Shown one piece after another: positions 42,621 through 51,941 of a stretch of 64,000 nucleotides of DNA. The position numbers and the translations under genes are program-made. The DNA comes from Bradyrhizobium sp. BTAi1 (GTDB lineage Bacteria; Pseudomonadota; Alphaproteobacteria; Rhizobiales; Xanthobacteraceae): the NCBI RefSeq assembly GCF_000015165.1, contig NC_009485.1:5351501-5415500 (forward strand). The letters are read 5' to 3'. The notes under the pieces are model-generated. The model was not told where the DNA came from, did not search any database, and saw nothing but the letters and a program-made list of their open reading frames with translations. Each line of letters begins with the position of its first letter. Within the stretch, counting starts at the first letter, position 1.

Positions 42621-42675
42621 CATCATCTCCCTCGGGTGCTCTGGATGTTGCGTAGCACAACAACTGCCATCAATA

Positions 42676-42693
42676 AAACCGACCAGACGGTTT
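42676..42693. promoter_or_regulatory. Candidate TetR operator upstream of the lipoprotein
   Basis: Inverted repeat AAACCG ACCAGA CGGTTT, 56 bp upstream of the lipoprotein start and 118 bp after the TetR stop. ACCGACCxGACGGT-type sites are usual for TetR regulators whose recognition helix resembles this one. Confidence 0.5.
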
Positions 42694-42810
42694 GTAAAGG
42701 GAAACAATGTCGGGTGCGAAATCAACTCTCCTCCGGGGACAGGCTCGTCTCGCTCTGGCCCCGGTTGCATCCCGGCGACATTGCGGGAGGCTCCCGGGCC
42801 GAGCGCGGCC

Positions 42811-43392
42811 TCAGCGCGGGCGATCGGCCTGCGCGAATCCGGCCCATTGGGTGTCATCGAGCAGGCGCGCGAACAGCCGGTCGAGATCCACCTGCTCCAG
42901 AGGCGAGACGCGCAGCATCGCCATCAACGCCAGCCCCCGCGCCGCGGCCCAGCGGAGCACGGCAAGATCGGCGTCTTGAGCCTCACCGCGGATCTCGGCC
43001 ACCCTCTCGCCATCCTTGGCGCGGGCGTCGGCGAGCAGACCGGGCTCCTGAGCGAGCGCGCCCAGCATGGCCTGCGCCACCGAATATTGCTGGGCGATCA
43101 GTTCGCGCGAAATCGCGATCTGCGTGGCCAGTTCAGGCTGGTTCGTCGCTGGTCCTGCTTCAGCCCTGAACTTGCGAGCGAATTCGTCGAAATGCGCGAA
43201 TTGCTGTTCAAGCAGAGCCTTAAGCACAGCCTCCTTGTTGGGAAACTGGTGCATCAGCCCCCCCTTGCTCAGCCCGCTCTCGCGCGCGATCGCGTCGAGC
43301 GTCAGCCGCCCCGGCCCATCGCGAGCGATGATGGTGAGAGCGGCGGTGAGCGCGGCCTTGCGCGACCGCTCGGAGCGCGACGGGTTGTCCAT
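42811..43392 (-). CDS. TetR-family regulator
   Basis: 193 residues. Helix-turn-helix RLTLDAIARESGLSKGGLMHQFPNKEAVLKALLE is typical of the branch found near efflux systems and lipoproteins. ATG 43392, with the basic stretch SRSERSRKAAL directly before the DNA-binding domain. It is followed by the lipoprotein gene in the same direction and the two probably form a regulatory pair (inference). Confidence 0.9.
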   Translation of the reverse strand: MDNPSRSERSRKAALTAALTIIARDGPGRLTLDAIARESGLSKGGLMHQFPNKEAVLKALLEQQFAHFDEFARKFRAEAGPATNQPELATQIAISRELIAQQYSVAQAMLGALAQEPGLLADARAKDGERVAEIRGEAQDADLAVLRWAAARGLALMAMLRVSPLEQVDLDRLFARLLDDTQWAGFAQADRPR

Positions 43393-43717
43393 TGGGAAAT
43401 TGCGGGGTGCGCCGGAGGCGTCCAGGTTGCGAGCTGCAGGCCTCCCGACGTCCGGGCTGCCTGGCACGTCATGACGAGAGCCACCCTGCTCTGTCAAGCC
43501 AAGCAGAAAAAGCCTATATGCACGGGAACGATCTCAACGCGCTTTGCGTTGGGCATACCGCTTTGGGTAGGCGACCTCGATGGCCGCCTCAACTGTGGCG
43601 ATATTGTTGCCACATCTCATAGCCGACTCTCATTTGTCCCCAGAAGCTGCTGGTAGGTCAGCTTGATTTGAATCTCTGGCTTTGCTGCAATTGTGGCAGC
43701 GACGGGGGACGAGCGTG
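43393..43717. other. 325-bp divergent intergenic region
   Basis: Between the TetR gene (minus) and the hypothetical gene (plus). Presumably contains both promoters. No gene or clear palindrome recognised. Confidence 0.4.
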
Positions 43718-44272
43718 ATGACCTGGAAGGAAGATCGCGACGCCTTGATCGCGCAGACGATGGCGTTCGTGCAGGCGGTCACCGGCAAGCCGGCTGACTT
43801 CTCGCAGTTCGAACTGCCGTCTGCGGCGACGAAAGCAGCGGTCTCACCACAACCGCCCGTCACCGGACTCCCCGTCACCGCACTGCCCGTCACACCGTTG
43901 CCCGATGCGGCGCGCACCGCGTCGACGACGGCCGCACTGGCGTCCTTGGCTCCGGCTCCGGAGTGGCGCGAGCCGCCGCGTGAGGTCCCCGAGCGATCGG
44001 GCCAAGCTGAGCCATCCGACCTCAACCTCACAGCGGACGCCGAGACGCGTCGCCTCGATCTCACGCGGGCAGATCGGCCGCGGCGCGAGGCCTTCACCAG
44101 CATCGCCTCACAGCTCGATCTGCAACGCGACATGCAGGCGGAAATTCGCGCCCGGGTCGCCCGTTTCCGGGCTCACCAGGAGCGCTTCAATCGTGAACGC
44201 CAGGAATATTTCAGCGCGACGCTTGAACGGCTGAAGGCCTCGGCCGACGGGACCGTGATCCCCGAGGATTGA
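43718..44272 (+). CDS. Hypothetical protein with Pro/Thr linker and charged C-terminus
   Basis: 184 residues, no signal peptide. Residues 1-35 (MTWKEDRDALIAQTMAFVQAV...) look folded. Residues 36-95 are a Pro/Ala/Thr/Val linker with PVTGLPVTALPVT repeats. Residues 105-180 are a charged helix with QLDLQRDMQAEIRARVARFRAHQERFNRERQEYF, a probable coiled coil. I do not recognise the family. ATG 43718, with GGGGGACGAG upstream. Confidence 0.7.
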   Translation: MTWKEDRDALIAQTMAFVQAVTGKPADFSQFELPSAATKAAVSPQPPVTGLPVTALPVTPLPDAARTASTTAALASLAPAPEWREPPREVPERSGQAEPSDLNLTADAETRRLDLTRADRPRREAFTSIASQLDLQRDMQAEIRARVARFRAHQERFNRERQEYFSATLERLKASADGTVIPED

Positions 44273-44350
44273 GGCGGCCCGGAGCCGCCTGTCTTGAACC
44301 ACCACGCCACCATGACGATCGAAATGAAGCCGGACATCGACGTGCTTGCG

Positions 44351-44458
44351 CTACAGCCACGCGCACAGCAGCGCCACATTGGCGACAAAGGCGAGCAACA
44401 GCCCAAAGGCGAGCGTGAGCTGGATCCGCCCGCAAAAGATGTGGAGATCGGTTCCCAT
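44351..44458 (-). CDS. Candidate 35-residue single-pass membrane peptide
   Basis: ATG 44458 to TAG 44351. The peptide is MGTDLHIFCGRIQL followed by a hydrophobic helix rich in Leu, Ala, Val and Phe and ending in CAWL. Codon choice is strongly G/C-ending, as in neighbouring genes, which supports coding. No good Shine-Dalgarno is seen. The plus-strand frame over the same bases is charged and repetitive-looking and less convincing. Confidence 0.4.
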   Translation of the reverse strand: MGTDLHIFCGRIQLTLAFGLLLAFVANVALLCAWL

Positions 44459-44638
44459 GGCTTAACCATCTGGCGATTCTAGCCCGGGAGTCCCACGGTT
44501 TATTTTTCCAAAAATTTAGGACTCGTTTACGACTCGGACGAACCGAAAAGGCCGCTTTCCGGCCCAGAACACGCCCGTCTCTTGCTGCAACCGCCATTCA
44601 TCCTCGGTTCATCCTTCGCCTCTCTGGAGCTGTTTGGA

Positions 44639-44887
44639 ATGCCCTATGCCCTGTTCTGTAACGAAGCCAAGTTGAGCAAGGCCTATCCAACCGAGGGGGA
44701 TGTCTGGAGATTGGCGCGGCAGAGCGGGCTGGTGGTTGACGTGACGATCAGCGCCCGCCGGTCATCGGTGCATCTGCAGCTCGACAATGATTACGAGATC
44801 CGGGCCTGCGCGCCGGAGCCGGAGGAGGATCCCTGGCAGAACCGCGCCGAAGCCGAGCAGGAGTTCAACATCCCGTTCGCGTCCTGA
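44639..44887 (+). CDS. Small cytoplasmic protein of unknown function
   Basis: 82 residues, ATG 44639. Starts MPYALFCNEAKLSKAYPTEGDVWRL and ends in an acidic stretch (EPEEDPWQNRAEAEQEF). It has no signal peptide or membrane segment. I recall no function. The composition and codon use are normal for the region. Confidence 0.65.
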   Translation: MPYALFCNEAKLSKAYPTEGDVWRLARQSGLVVDVTISARRSSVHLQLDNDYEIRACAPEPEEDPWQNRAEAEQEFNIPFAS

Positions 44888-45016
44888 CGCAGGAGATCGC
44901 GCACCGAAGCCCCGTAGCGGGATGGAGCCTGTAATCGGGATAAAGCTAGCCGCCGGGCAGCCCTGGGAGCAGCCCGCCGGATAGTCGCCATGAAGCAGAC
45001 CGTTACGAAGCAGACC

Positions 45017-45256
45017 TTACGGCGTCGCAGTTGCCAGCGAAGCGGTTTCGGCCGGGAGGGCAACACAGGAACGCTTGCGGCTGACGCCGCGGATCGCCCC
45101 GGTCACCTTCAGCACCTTCCCTGACGGGCAGGACGCGGCTTGCACCAGCGCGACCTCGTAAGGCGCCAGCATCAACGGTTCGGACTTCAAGACGGTCTGG
45201 GCGGAGCACGGCAAAGCAGCCGCGGACAACAACAGCACGGACACCAAGATACGCAT
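45017..45256 (-). CDS. Small exported protein with one cysteine pair
   Basis: 79 residues. Signal peptide MRILVSVLLLSAAALPCSAQ, then a short domain LKSEPLMLAPYEVALVQAASCPSGKVLKVTGAI...RKRSC with two cysteines that could form a disulfide. It appears to be a rhizobial family of unknown function. ATG 45256. Confidence 0.65.
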   Translation of the reverse strand: MRILVSVLLLSAAALPCSAQTVLKSEPLMLAPYEVALVQAASCPSGKVLKVTGAIRGVSRKRSCVALPAETASLATATP

Positions 45257-45387
45257 GTGGGATGATCCATCAAACCGGCGGACTCATAATAACAACTCGT
45301 GTCGAAAGTTTCACGACGGTGTGAAAATTTTTTTGCAGTGCGTGAGCGGCTTCGAAACCACCGCCCCCGCGCCCCCGCCGGACAGCA

Positions 45388-45414
45388 AAACGCCCGCGGC
45401 TTGCGCGGGCGTTT
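45388..45414 (-). terminator. Terminator hairpin of the porin-like gene
   Basis: 11-bp arms AAACGCCCGCG / CGCGGGCGTTT with a 5-nt loop, followed on the minus strand by a short TTTT run, 50 bp after the stop of the outer-membrane gene. Confidence 0.75.
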
Positions 45415-45463
45415 CCAATTCTTTGAAGTCCATATCGCCGCCCCCTGGGGGTCCGCGACGCGG

Positions 45464-46174
45464 TCAGTACTTGCTGGTTGGGCCACTCCAGCCAAAGCGA
45501 TAGTTCACACCGACCTTGACGGTATGCTCGTCGCTGTTGAAGCGGCTCCCCACCACCGGGGCTGGACCTCCCGTAAAGGTGGTATTGCCAAAATTATAGT
45601 ACTGATACTCGGCTTTGGCCGACCAGTTCGGCGCGAACATGTATTCCAGGCCGCCGCCAACGGTATAGCCATCCTTGGTGTTGCCGCTGGTGGTGAACCC
45701 GGCGGGCACGCCGGCGACGTTCACGCCCAGCGCATTGCCGTCACGCCAAGCATAACCGCCCTTGGCGTAGAGCAGCGCCGGTCCCCAGGTGTAGCCCAAC
45801 CGGCCGGTGACCGACCCGAGCTGGTTGGCCCCGGTCGAGCTCACCACAGTGGCCCCCGGGAAGCCGAAATTGGTCGTGTTGCGATCCATCCAGCTGTACT
45901 GGGCCTCGATACCCAGCACCCAATTCGGCGCGAACTGGTAATCGAACCCGCCCTGGACGCCCCCGAGGAAACGGCCGTTGTTGCCCTCCAGGCTGTTGTT
46001 GCCCGCGAAAGCGCCGCCGAGATGACCGCCGATATAGAAGCCGGTCCAGTTGTAGATCGCCTGTGGCGGGGTGTAGACCGGCGCCTTGGTGTAGGTGCGG
46101 GCCGGCATGTCCGCGGCGAATGCCGGCGCAGCCAAAACAGTCAAAGCCACTGCACTCAAAAAAACGCGCTTCAT
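45464..46174 (-). CDS. Outer-membrane beta-barrel protein, Omp25/Omp31 type
   Basis: 236 residues. Signal peptide ending in APAFAADM, then YNWTGFYIGGHLGGAF (the usual rhizobial opening). Repeated strands with alternating aromatic residues follow (GGVQGGFDYQFAPNWVLGIEAQYSW; GRLGYTWGPALLYAKGGYAW), and the terminal KVGVNYRFGW strand comes near the end. An 8-strand barrel in the outer membrane, abundant in Brucella and Bradyrhizobium. ATG 46174. It has its own terminator. Confidence 0.92.
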   Translation of the reverse strand: MKRVFLSAVALTVLAAPAFAADMPARTYTKAPVYTPPQAIYNWTGFYIGGHLGGAFAGNNSLEGNNGRFLGGVQGGFDYQFAPNWVLGIEAQYSWMDRNTTNFGFPGATVVSSTGANQLGSVTGRLGYTWGPALLYAKGGYAWRDGNALGVNVAGVPAGFTTSGNTKDGYTVGGGLEYMFAPNWSAKAEYQYYNFGNTTFTGGPAPVVGSRFNSDEHTVKVGVNYRFGWSGPTSKY

Positions 46175-46558
46175 GGGACGTCCCCGTTCTTCGTTTGCGA
46201 CATCTATCGAACATCATGGCCGCATTTGGGTTGCCCGATGGCGCTGACGCAGCTGTGATTGGTCCGCGCATGTCACCAGCGAGCAACAAAGGCCTTTTGT
46301 TCCATAGGCTTCCCGAATATTTCGTGAAGCTGCACGCCTCGCCCGACATTTGGTCGAGATGAGGCGGCAACGCGTTTGAACCCGTCTCGGAGTTGTGATC
46401 GACAGGCCGCCCCGACAAGCCCCTGCGACGACGTGGCAGAGATGCAAAGCTGCAGGGAGCGAGCAGCCCGCCAAGTCTGCCCGCGGCCCCCTCATGTTGC
46501 TTCCGCCGGCGCCGATCGGCGCCTGCTCATCCGGGCGACGGCGGCGATTGGGCGCGCA
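46175..46558. other. 384-bp gap upstream of the porin-like gene
   Basis: Presumably holds the promoter of the outer-membrane protein. No gene, repeat or palindrome recognised. Confidence 0.4.
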
Positions 46559-46996
46559 CTACCGGGTCAGGCTGGCCAGTTCCGGAAACGCAACATAGGT
46601 CGATCCGGCACAAAGCTCACCGGCCTCCTCGATCAGGCGATCGAAACGGCCGTCCACGAACACCGCCGCGCGCTCTCGCGGCGAACGGTAGCTCCCGTCG
46701 GACTCGCGCGCCGCAAAGCGCAGACAGCTGACATAGCGCAGGCGGCCGCCGACGGTCCTTTGCACAGGCTCTGCCATCACGCCGTCGCGCACACCGACCG
46801 GATTGTTCAGATAGGTTTTCAGATAGGCCAGGATTTCACTGCGGTAGTTCGGCGGAAAAGGCTGGCTGCCGACGCCGCGATCGCCCGTGTAGGAGATACC
46901 GCGGCTATCCTCGCTCATGAACGCCGCGGGACCGCCGCTCGCACATCCCATCAGCAGCAGCGCCAGCAACGCCGGCCACCAGCTCGTTTTCCCCAT
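46559..46996 (-). CDS. Small lipoprotein of unknown function
   Basis: 145 residues. Signal LLALLLMGC is a clear lipobox with Cys17, so it is membrane-anchored. The mature part has PFPPNYRSEILAYLKTYLNNPVGVRD, VGGRLRYVSCLRFAARESDG, and ends EELCAGSTYVAFPEL-like. I do not recognise a named family. ATG 46996. Confidence 0.75.
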   Translation of the reverse strand: MGKTSWWPALLALLLMGCASGGPAAFMSEDSRGISYTGDRGVGSQPFPPNYRSEILAYLKTYLNNPVGVRDGVMAEPVQRTVGGRLRYVSCLRFAARESDGSYRSPRERAAVFVDGRFDRLIEEAGELCAGSTYVAFPELASLTR

Positions 46997-47167
46997 GCCC
47001 ACAGCGCCCGACCCTGAAGACCTCTCCACGGGTGCTTCTAGCCCAAAGCAGGCCGCGAGCCTATCCGTCACGCCTCACACCGGCGTCAGCCGGCTGCCGC
47101 CGGCCGCGCCCAAGGCGCTCCGGCGGCAGACTCCACTCTATCCGTATCCGTGTCCAGGGATCGCCGC

Positions 47168-47557
47168 TCACCCGCGGCGGGTCGCCGGGGTCACACGCTT
47201 GAGGCTCAGTTTGGCGTGGGCCGACTTCTTCACGGCGGCGTGCGAGACCTTCACGTTGTGGTGATGGCGAAGGTGAGCAACGTGGCGATGCTTGTGGCGG
47301 AGCAGCGACGCATGAGGCTTGCCCTTCGCCTTGTCGACGGCCGGCTTCATCTCGTTGCTCTTGTCGCCAGCCTGCGTCCCGCCGACGGTCTTGGAGGCAT
47401 CGGTCTTCGTCGCCTCGGTCTTCGTTGCATCGGGCTTGGCCGTGCCCGTGGTCTGCGTGGACTTCGCGGACGTATCGGTTTTTGCAGGACCAGCGGCGAA
47501 GGCAGGCGCAGCCAGGATGGAAGCGGCGAGCAGCGCGACGGACATTTTCTTCAGCAT
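47168..47557 (-). CDS. Exported Lys/Thr- and His-rich protein
   Basis: 129 residues. Signal peptide KKMSVALLAASILAAPAFAAG. A Thr/Lys/Asp/Ala repeat-like stretch follows (TKTEATKTDASKT), then a His/Arg/Lys-rich C-terminus (LLRHKHRHVAHLRHHHNVKV). GGAG precedes ATG 47557. The basic, His-rich end could bind metal or nucleic acid. Similar small proteins are common in Bradyrhizobium, without known function. Confidence 0.72.
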   Translation of the reverse strand: MLKKMSVALLAASILAAPAFAAGPAKTDTSAKSTQTTGTAKPDATKTEATKTDASKTVGGTQAGDKSNEMKPAVDKAKGKPHASLLRHKHRHVAHLRHHHNVKVSHAAVKKSAHAKLSLKRVTPATRRG

Positions 47558-47847
47558 GGTCGTCTCCGTGATGTGAAGATCTGGAGGCACCATCCCGTCT
47601 GGATGGGCTCGTGATCATGGAAACGACGATAAGGAACCGGCGCTGAACCCACCCTGAAGTAAAGCGGGGATTTCGGTTCATCGACATGAAGGGATGGTCA
47701 TCGAGATGACTAGCCTGTCATCAAGTGGCCAGTATAATGCACCGATCGCGGCGCAAAATCCGCGCAAATGGCCGGGAATATTTCGCAGCTGCGGAAGTTC
47801 TTCTCCGCATGCAGTCACCTGTTGGATCGACAACTCGGGAGATACGA

Positions 47848-48393
47848 ATGAAAAAGTCTGCGATCAGGATCGCCACGCTGGCGCTGTTCTCGATGGCCGT
47901 GGCCTCCGGGCCGCTGCTTCTGTCTAAGGCCTATGCCGCGGGCAGCGACACCCCGTCGTCGCCGCCGGCCTCGGATTCGTCCAAGAAGAAGAAGGACAAG
48001 AGCTCGAGCATCGAAGATCCGAAGTTCCTCGCAGCCTATCGCACGGCCTACACCTCGATCTATGACCGCGGCGACTACGCCACCGCGATCGAACAGCTCA
48101 AGGCGCTGAACCGTGAGGACGTCGCCGACGTCGCCAACCTCATTGGCTACTCCTACCGCAAGCTCGGCAACTACCAGGCCTCCAAGCAGTATTACGAGCA
48201 GGCGCTGGCGGATGATCCGAACCATGTGCGCACCTGGCAGTATTACGGCCTGTGGCAGCTCGAGCAGGGCAACCGCGAGCAGGCCAGGTACCACCTCGAC
48301 AAGGTGGCGCAGCTCGCCGGTACCAACAGCGCCGAATATCGCTCGCTGGCCGACGCGCTCGAGAAGCAGCCGGGCACCGGCCTCGTCTACTAA
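47848..48393 (+). CDS. Exported TPR-repeat protein
   Basis: 181 residues. Signal peptide (MKKSAIRIATLALFSMAVAS...AYAAG), a Ser/Lys-rich linker, then two to three TPR units: DYATAIEQLKALNREDVADVANLIGYSYRKLGNYQASKQYYEQALADDPNHVRTWQYYGLWQLEQGNREQARYHLDKV in parts. GGGAG precedes ATG 47848. Probably a periplasmic scaffold for protein contacts. Ended by a strong terminator. Confidence 0.87.
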   Translation: MKKSAIRIATLALFSMAVASGPLLLSKAYAAGSDTPSSPPASDSSKKKKDKSSSIEDPKFLAAYRTAYTSIYDRGDYATAIEQLKALNREDVADVANLIGYSYRKLGNYQASKQYYEQALADDPNHVRTWQYYGLWQLEQGNREQARYHLDKVAQLAGTNSAEYRSLADALEKQPGTGLVY

Positions 48394-48424
48394 GACGCGA
48401 TCGGACCAGAGCCGATCTCGACAG

Positions 48425-48460
48425 TGGCGCAACCCGAAAGGGTTGCGCCATTTTCGTTTG
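48425..48460 (+). terminator. Rho-independent terminator
   Basis: Perfect 11-bp arms TGGCGCAACCC / GGGTTGCGCCA with a GAAA tetraloop, followed by TTTTCGTTTG. Confidence 0.9.
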
Positions 48461-48539
48461 TTGATCGCCACTTGTCGGCTAAGGATGGGGGATGGCTGCA
48501 GTCCATTTTCATTTCGTCCTTTGAACGGGAGATTGCCTC

Positions 48540-49928
48540 GTGGAGCCCTGGCTCGGCGCCGCCCTCGGTTACATCAAGGATTGGCTGGCGTTCCAGGTCG
48601 AGGTCTCCGGCCAGCCCGGCTGTATCCTCGCGATCGCTCATCGCGGCGAGATCGTCCTGGAGGCGGCCTATGGCCACGCCAATCTCGACAGCGGCGAGAA
48701 GCTGACGCCGCGGCATCGCTTCCGGATCGCCTCGCACACCAAGGCGTTCACGGCCGCCGGCATCATGCGGCTGCGCGAGCAGAAGCGGCTGAAGCTGGAC
48801 GATCCGGTCGGCGACTACGTCAAGGATCTGCATCCGGACGTCGCCACGGCCACCCTCAGCCAATTGCTGTCGCATACCGCGGGCCTGCTGCGGGATGGAA
48901 ACGATTCTGGGCAGTTCACCAATGGGCGGCCTTACCTCGACAAGGACGAGTTGCTCGCCGAGTTGAGGCTCGCGCCGGCGATCGAGCCGAACAGCCGCTT
49001 CAAATATTCCAACCATGGCTATGGCCTGCTCGGTCTCGTGATCGAGCAGATCACCGGTGAGCCTTACCCTTCCTGGCTGCAGCGCGAGATCATGACGCCA
49101 CTGGGCTTGCGCGAGAGCGCGCCCGACATGACGCTGCTTGGCAAAGGTGTCCCGTTCGCCCGCGGTCATTCGCGCACCGTGCCGGTGGGCCGCCGCGTGG
49201 TCATTCCCGGCGACAACCCGACCCAGGCCATCATGGCCGCCGCCGGCGTGGTCGCCACCGCCGCCGACACCGCGCGCTTCTTCGCCCAGCTCGCGCCCAA
49301 CTCAAAAAAGAGCCTGCTATCCGTGGCAAGCCGCCGCGAAATGATCCGCCGGCAATGGCGCGTCCCGCAGGATATCGAGGAAGCCTATTACGGCCTCGCG
49401 CTGATGAGCGGCACCACCGCGGGCTTCGACTGGTTCGGCCATGGCGGTGGCTTCCAGGGCTATATTTCGCGGACCTCGGTGATCCCTGCACGGGAGATCG
49501 CGATCACCGTGCTGACCAACGCCATCGATGGCTGGGCGCCCGGCTGGGCCAACGGCGTCAAGTTCATCCTGCAGGCCTTCGCCACCCATGGCGCGCCCTC
49601 GCGCACCACCCGTGACTGGACCGGACGTTGGTGGACGCTGTGGGGCGCCGTCGATCTCGTGCCTTTCAACACGCAGGTGATGGTCGCCAATCCGGTGTTC
49701 ATCAACCCATTCCTGGATGCCGCCCGCATCGAGGTCACCGGCCGCGATGCCGGCCGCATCGTGCAGGCCGCCGGCTATGCCAGCCATGGCGAAGCGGTGA
49801 GACGTGTCCGCACCAAGTCCGGCATCAGCGAGATCTGGCTGGCCGGTGCGCGGGTCCGGCCGGAGCGCGTGCTCCGGGCAGAGATGGAACGCAAATACCC
49901 GAAAGGCCGCCGCAAGAAGACGATATAG
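48540..49928 (+). CDS. Beta-lactamase-fold serine hydrolase (class C / esterase type)
   Basis: 462 residues, GTG start, no signal peptide seen, so probably cytoplasmic. All three motifs of the family are intact: ASHTK (Ser-x-x-Lys), YSNHGYG (Tyr-x-Asn) and FGHGGGFQGY (His-x-Gly in place of Lys-Thr-Gly). The core spans roughly residues 20-340. A C-terminal domain of about 120 residues follows. Likely an esterase or D-aminopeptidase-type peptidase rather than an antibiotic-inactivating enzyme, given the location and motif variants. Confidence 0.88.
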   Translation: MEPWLGAALGYIKDWLAFQVEVSGQPGCILAIAHRGEIVLEAAYGHANLDSGEKLTPRHRFRIASHTKAFTAAGIMRLREQKRLKLDDPVGDYVKDLHPDVATATLSQLLSHTAGLLRDGNDSGQFTNGRPYLDKDELLAELRLAPAIEPNSRFKYSNHGYGLLGLVIEQITGEPYPSWLQREIMTPLGLRESAPDMTLLGKGVPFARGHSRTVPVGRRVVIPGDNPTQAIMAAAGVVATAADTARFFAQLAPNSKKSLLSVASRREMIRRQWRVPQDIEEAYYGLALMSGTTAGFDWFGHGGGFQGYISRTSVIPAREIAITVLTNAIDGWAPGWANGVKFILQAFATHGAPSRTTRDWTGRWWTLWGAVDLVPFNTQVMVANPVFINPFLDAARIEVTGRDAGRIVQAAGYASHGEAVRRVRTKSGISEIWLAGARVRPERVLRAEMERKYPKGRRKKTI

Positions 49929-49992
49929 CCGCGATCACCGGCAGAGCGATCGCGGCATCCGGGGTCATGCTGTGCGCGACGCTCTCTCCACC

Positions 49993-50066
49993 GTCCTTGC
50001 GAGCGCAGCGAAGCAATCCAGAGTCGTGCGCGGGATTCGGGTTTGCTTCGCTGCGCTCGCAACGAC
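49993..50066. repeat. Imperfect copy of the GTCATTGCGAGCGCAGCG palindrome
   Basis: The arms TTGCGAGCGCAGCGAAGCAA and TTGCTTCGCTGCGCTCGCAA are exact complements around a 30-nt centre. Same element as at 55908, between convergent genes. Confidence 0.75.
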
Positions 50067-50104
50067 GATGGACGAAGCCCTCCCGCATTGGCGACCTGCC
50101 TGCC

Positions 50105-51709
50105 CTACTTCATCAGCGCCTCGGCCTCGCCGCGGAACGCCTGCCGTGCATCGTCGCGCGAATAGAACATGTGGCCGCCCGGATAGACCACGAGCTTCAC
50201 CCGCGGCGGCCGCGCGAAGGCGGGCAATTGATCGAGCAGGATCTTGGAGCCGTAATACGGCGTCGCGAGGTCGAACAGACCATGTCCGACCAGGAGCTTG
50301 AGCTTGGGATCGAGCGCGAGGATCTGCCGAAGTTCGCTGGTCGACTCCGGCGGGCTGATGCCGCGGCCGAAATCCCACGACCGGTTCACCGCCCCGCTCA
50401 GAAGTTCGTAGGATCCGTCGGGCCGCCAGTTCAGCTTGCGGGTCGTCAATTCGACAGCCGCGCTGGTGAGCGGCGCCGTCAGCACGTCACCGGAGGGATC
50501 GGCGCTGCGTGACCGGCTCGAATCCGGATAGGGATCGATGCCCAGCACCGAGCCGTCATAGCGCCCGGCGATGCGGCCGTTCTTGCGATCGAACTCGCGG
50601 CGAAACTCGGAGACGTCGAAGCGGCCGGCCAGCCTGCGGCTGACCGCCGGGTCGATCCCGGTCAGGCTTGCAACTTTGTCCGCGAGCCGGTTGGTCGCGT
50701 CCAGATCGGCCTCGCCCTTGACGAGATCGAGCAGGAAATCGCCGCTGGCGTAACGCTCGACGTCGGCGAGATCGGCGCGGGTCACCGGCCCCTTGAGCTG
50801 CTTCGCCACGGCGGCATAGCTTGGCAGGCTGGCGACATATTGCATCAGGCTCGAGCCGGAATAGTCGCGGAAATCCATCAGCGGCGACAGCAGGATCAGA
50901 CCATTGATGCCAATTCCCTGATCGTGCTGCAGGTTGTTCACGATCTTCGGACCGCGAATGCCGCCATAACTCTCGGCCGCGATGAATTTCGGCGATGCCA
51001 GCCGGTCGTGCTTCTCGAGCCAGCGGCGCACCACCAGCGCCAGCGAGCGCACATCGCCATCGACCGAGAAGAAGCGCTTGCGGACCTCGTCGCCGGACGC
51101 GACGAAGCGGCTGTAGCCGGTCCCGACAGGATCGATGAAGACAAGATCGGTGAAATCGAGCCAGGTCTCGGCATTGGGCATCAGATCAGGCTTCGATGAG
51201 GGCGTGATGCTGGCCGCATCGATCGAGATCCGCCACGGCCCGGCGTTTCCGAGCTGCAGATAGGCCGAGGACGCGCCGGGCCCGCCATTGAAGAAGAACG
51301 TGACCGGGCGGCTGGCGCGCTCGGTGCCCTCAAGCTGATACGAGGTGTAGGCGATGTCGGCCTGCGGCTCGCTCTTGTCGTCGAACAGGCGGATCGATCC
51401 CGCGGTCGCGCTGAAGGACAGCGTGCGGCCGGGCAGTTCGATCGTCTGGCTGGTCGTGGAATCCGCCGGCAGCTTGTGCTGCTCGGCAGCCGACGGCGAG
51501 GCCGGCGCGTTGGCGGCGCGGTTGCCGGCGGAACCGCTGCGCGGGCCGCTGCCGGACGCCGCGTGCTCCTGCGCGGCTGCCGGCGCATCCTGGGCATGCA
51601 GGGCCGGGCCAGCAACCAAGAGCGCCAGAGCCAACACCGCCAGAGCCGAGACCGCCAGCCCCGAAACCGAAAGACTCGGCCGCACGACCATCGACTTCAA
51701 ACCCGCCAT
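50105..51709 (-). CDS. Exported serine carboxypeptidase-like protein, peptidase S10 fold
   Basis: 534 residues. Signal peptide (VSALAVLALALLVAGPALHAQ), an Ala/Ser/Pro linker to about residue 80, then the S10 alpha/beta-hydrolase domain. Oxyanion loop FFFNGGPGASS, IDPVGTGYS, nucleophile Ser in AAESYGG, Asp in HGLFDLATPYYG, and His in PGGHMFY are all intact. GGGAG precedes ATG 51709. Likely trims peptides from the C-terminus in the periplasm. Bacterial S10 peptidases of this kind are of uncertain substrate. Confidence 0.9.
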   Translation of the reverse strand: MAGLKSMVVRPSLSVSGLAVSALAVLALALLVAGPALHAQDAPAAAQEHAASGSGPRSGSAGNRAANAPASPSAAEQHKLPADSTTSQTIELPGRTLSFSATAGSIRLFDDKSEPQADIAYTSYQLEGTERASRPVTFFFNGGPGASSAYLQLGNAGPWRISIDAASITPSSKPDLMPNAETWLDFTDLVFIDPVGTGYSRFVASGDEVRKRFFSVDGDVRSLALVVRRWLEKHDRLASPKFIAAESYGGIRGPKIVNNLQHDQGIGINGLILLSPLMDFRDYSGSSLMQYVASLPSYAAVAKQLKGPVTRADLADVERYASGDFLLDLVKGEADLDATNRLADKVASLTGIDPAVSRRLAGRFDVSEFRREFDRKNGRIAGRYDGSVLGIDPYPDSSRSRSADPSGDVLTAPLTSAAVELTTRKLNWRPDGSYELLSGAVNRSWDFGRGISPPESTSELRQILALDPKLKLLVGHGLFDLATPYYGSKILLDQLPAFARPPRVKLVVYPGGHMFYSRDDARQAFRGEAEALMK

Positions 51710-51941
51710 CAACTCACTCCCTCAGCTGCGCATCAACGCGGTCGCGACCTCATGCAGCGCATCAACCGCGGCTTGGGACCAACCTCAACCAACTCTTCCG
51801 TGATCCAGGTCACATCGGGGCGATGCCTGTTTCCCCTGGGTATGCTATGCGCTCGAACCTCTCGATCCCCTCCGACGTCCCACCACTGGGACAGATGCGG
51901 TTGGGGACAAGGCGCCGCCGGTTGCGATCACGGAGCTCATC

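Noticed and set aside
41752..42663. Continuation of the DUF2147 reading frame upstream to 42663
   Set aside because: That frame is the shadow of the DUF3313-like lipoprotein gene. The DUF2147 protein begins at its own signal peptide near 41751.
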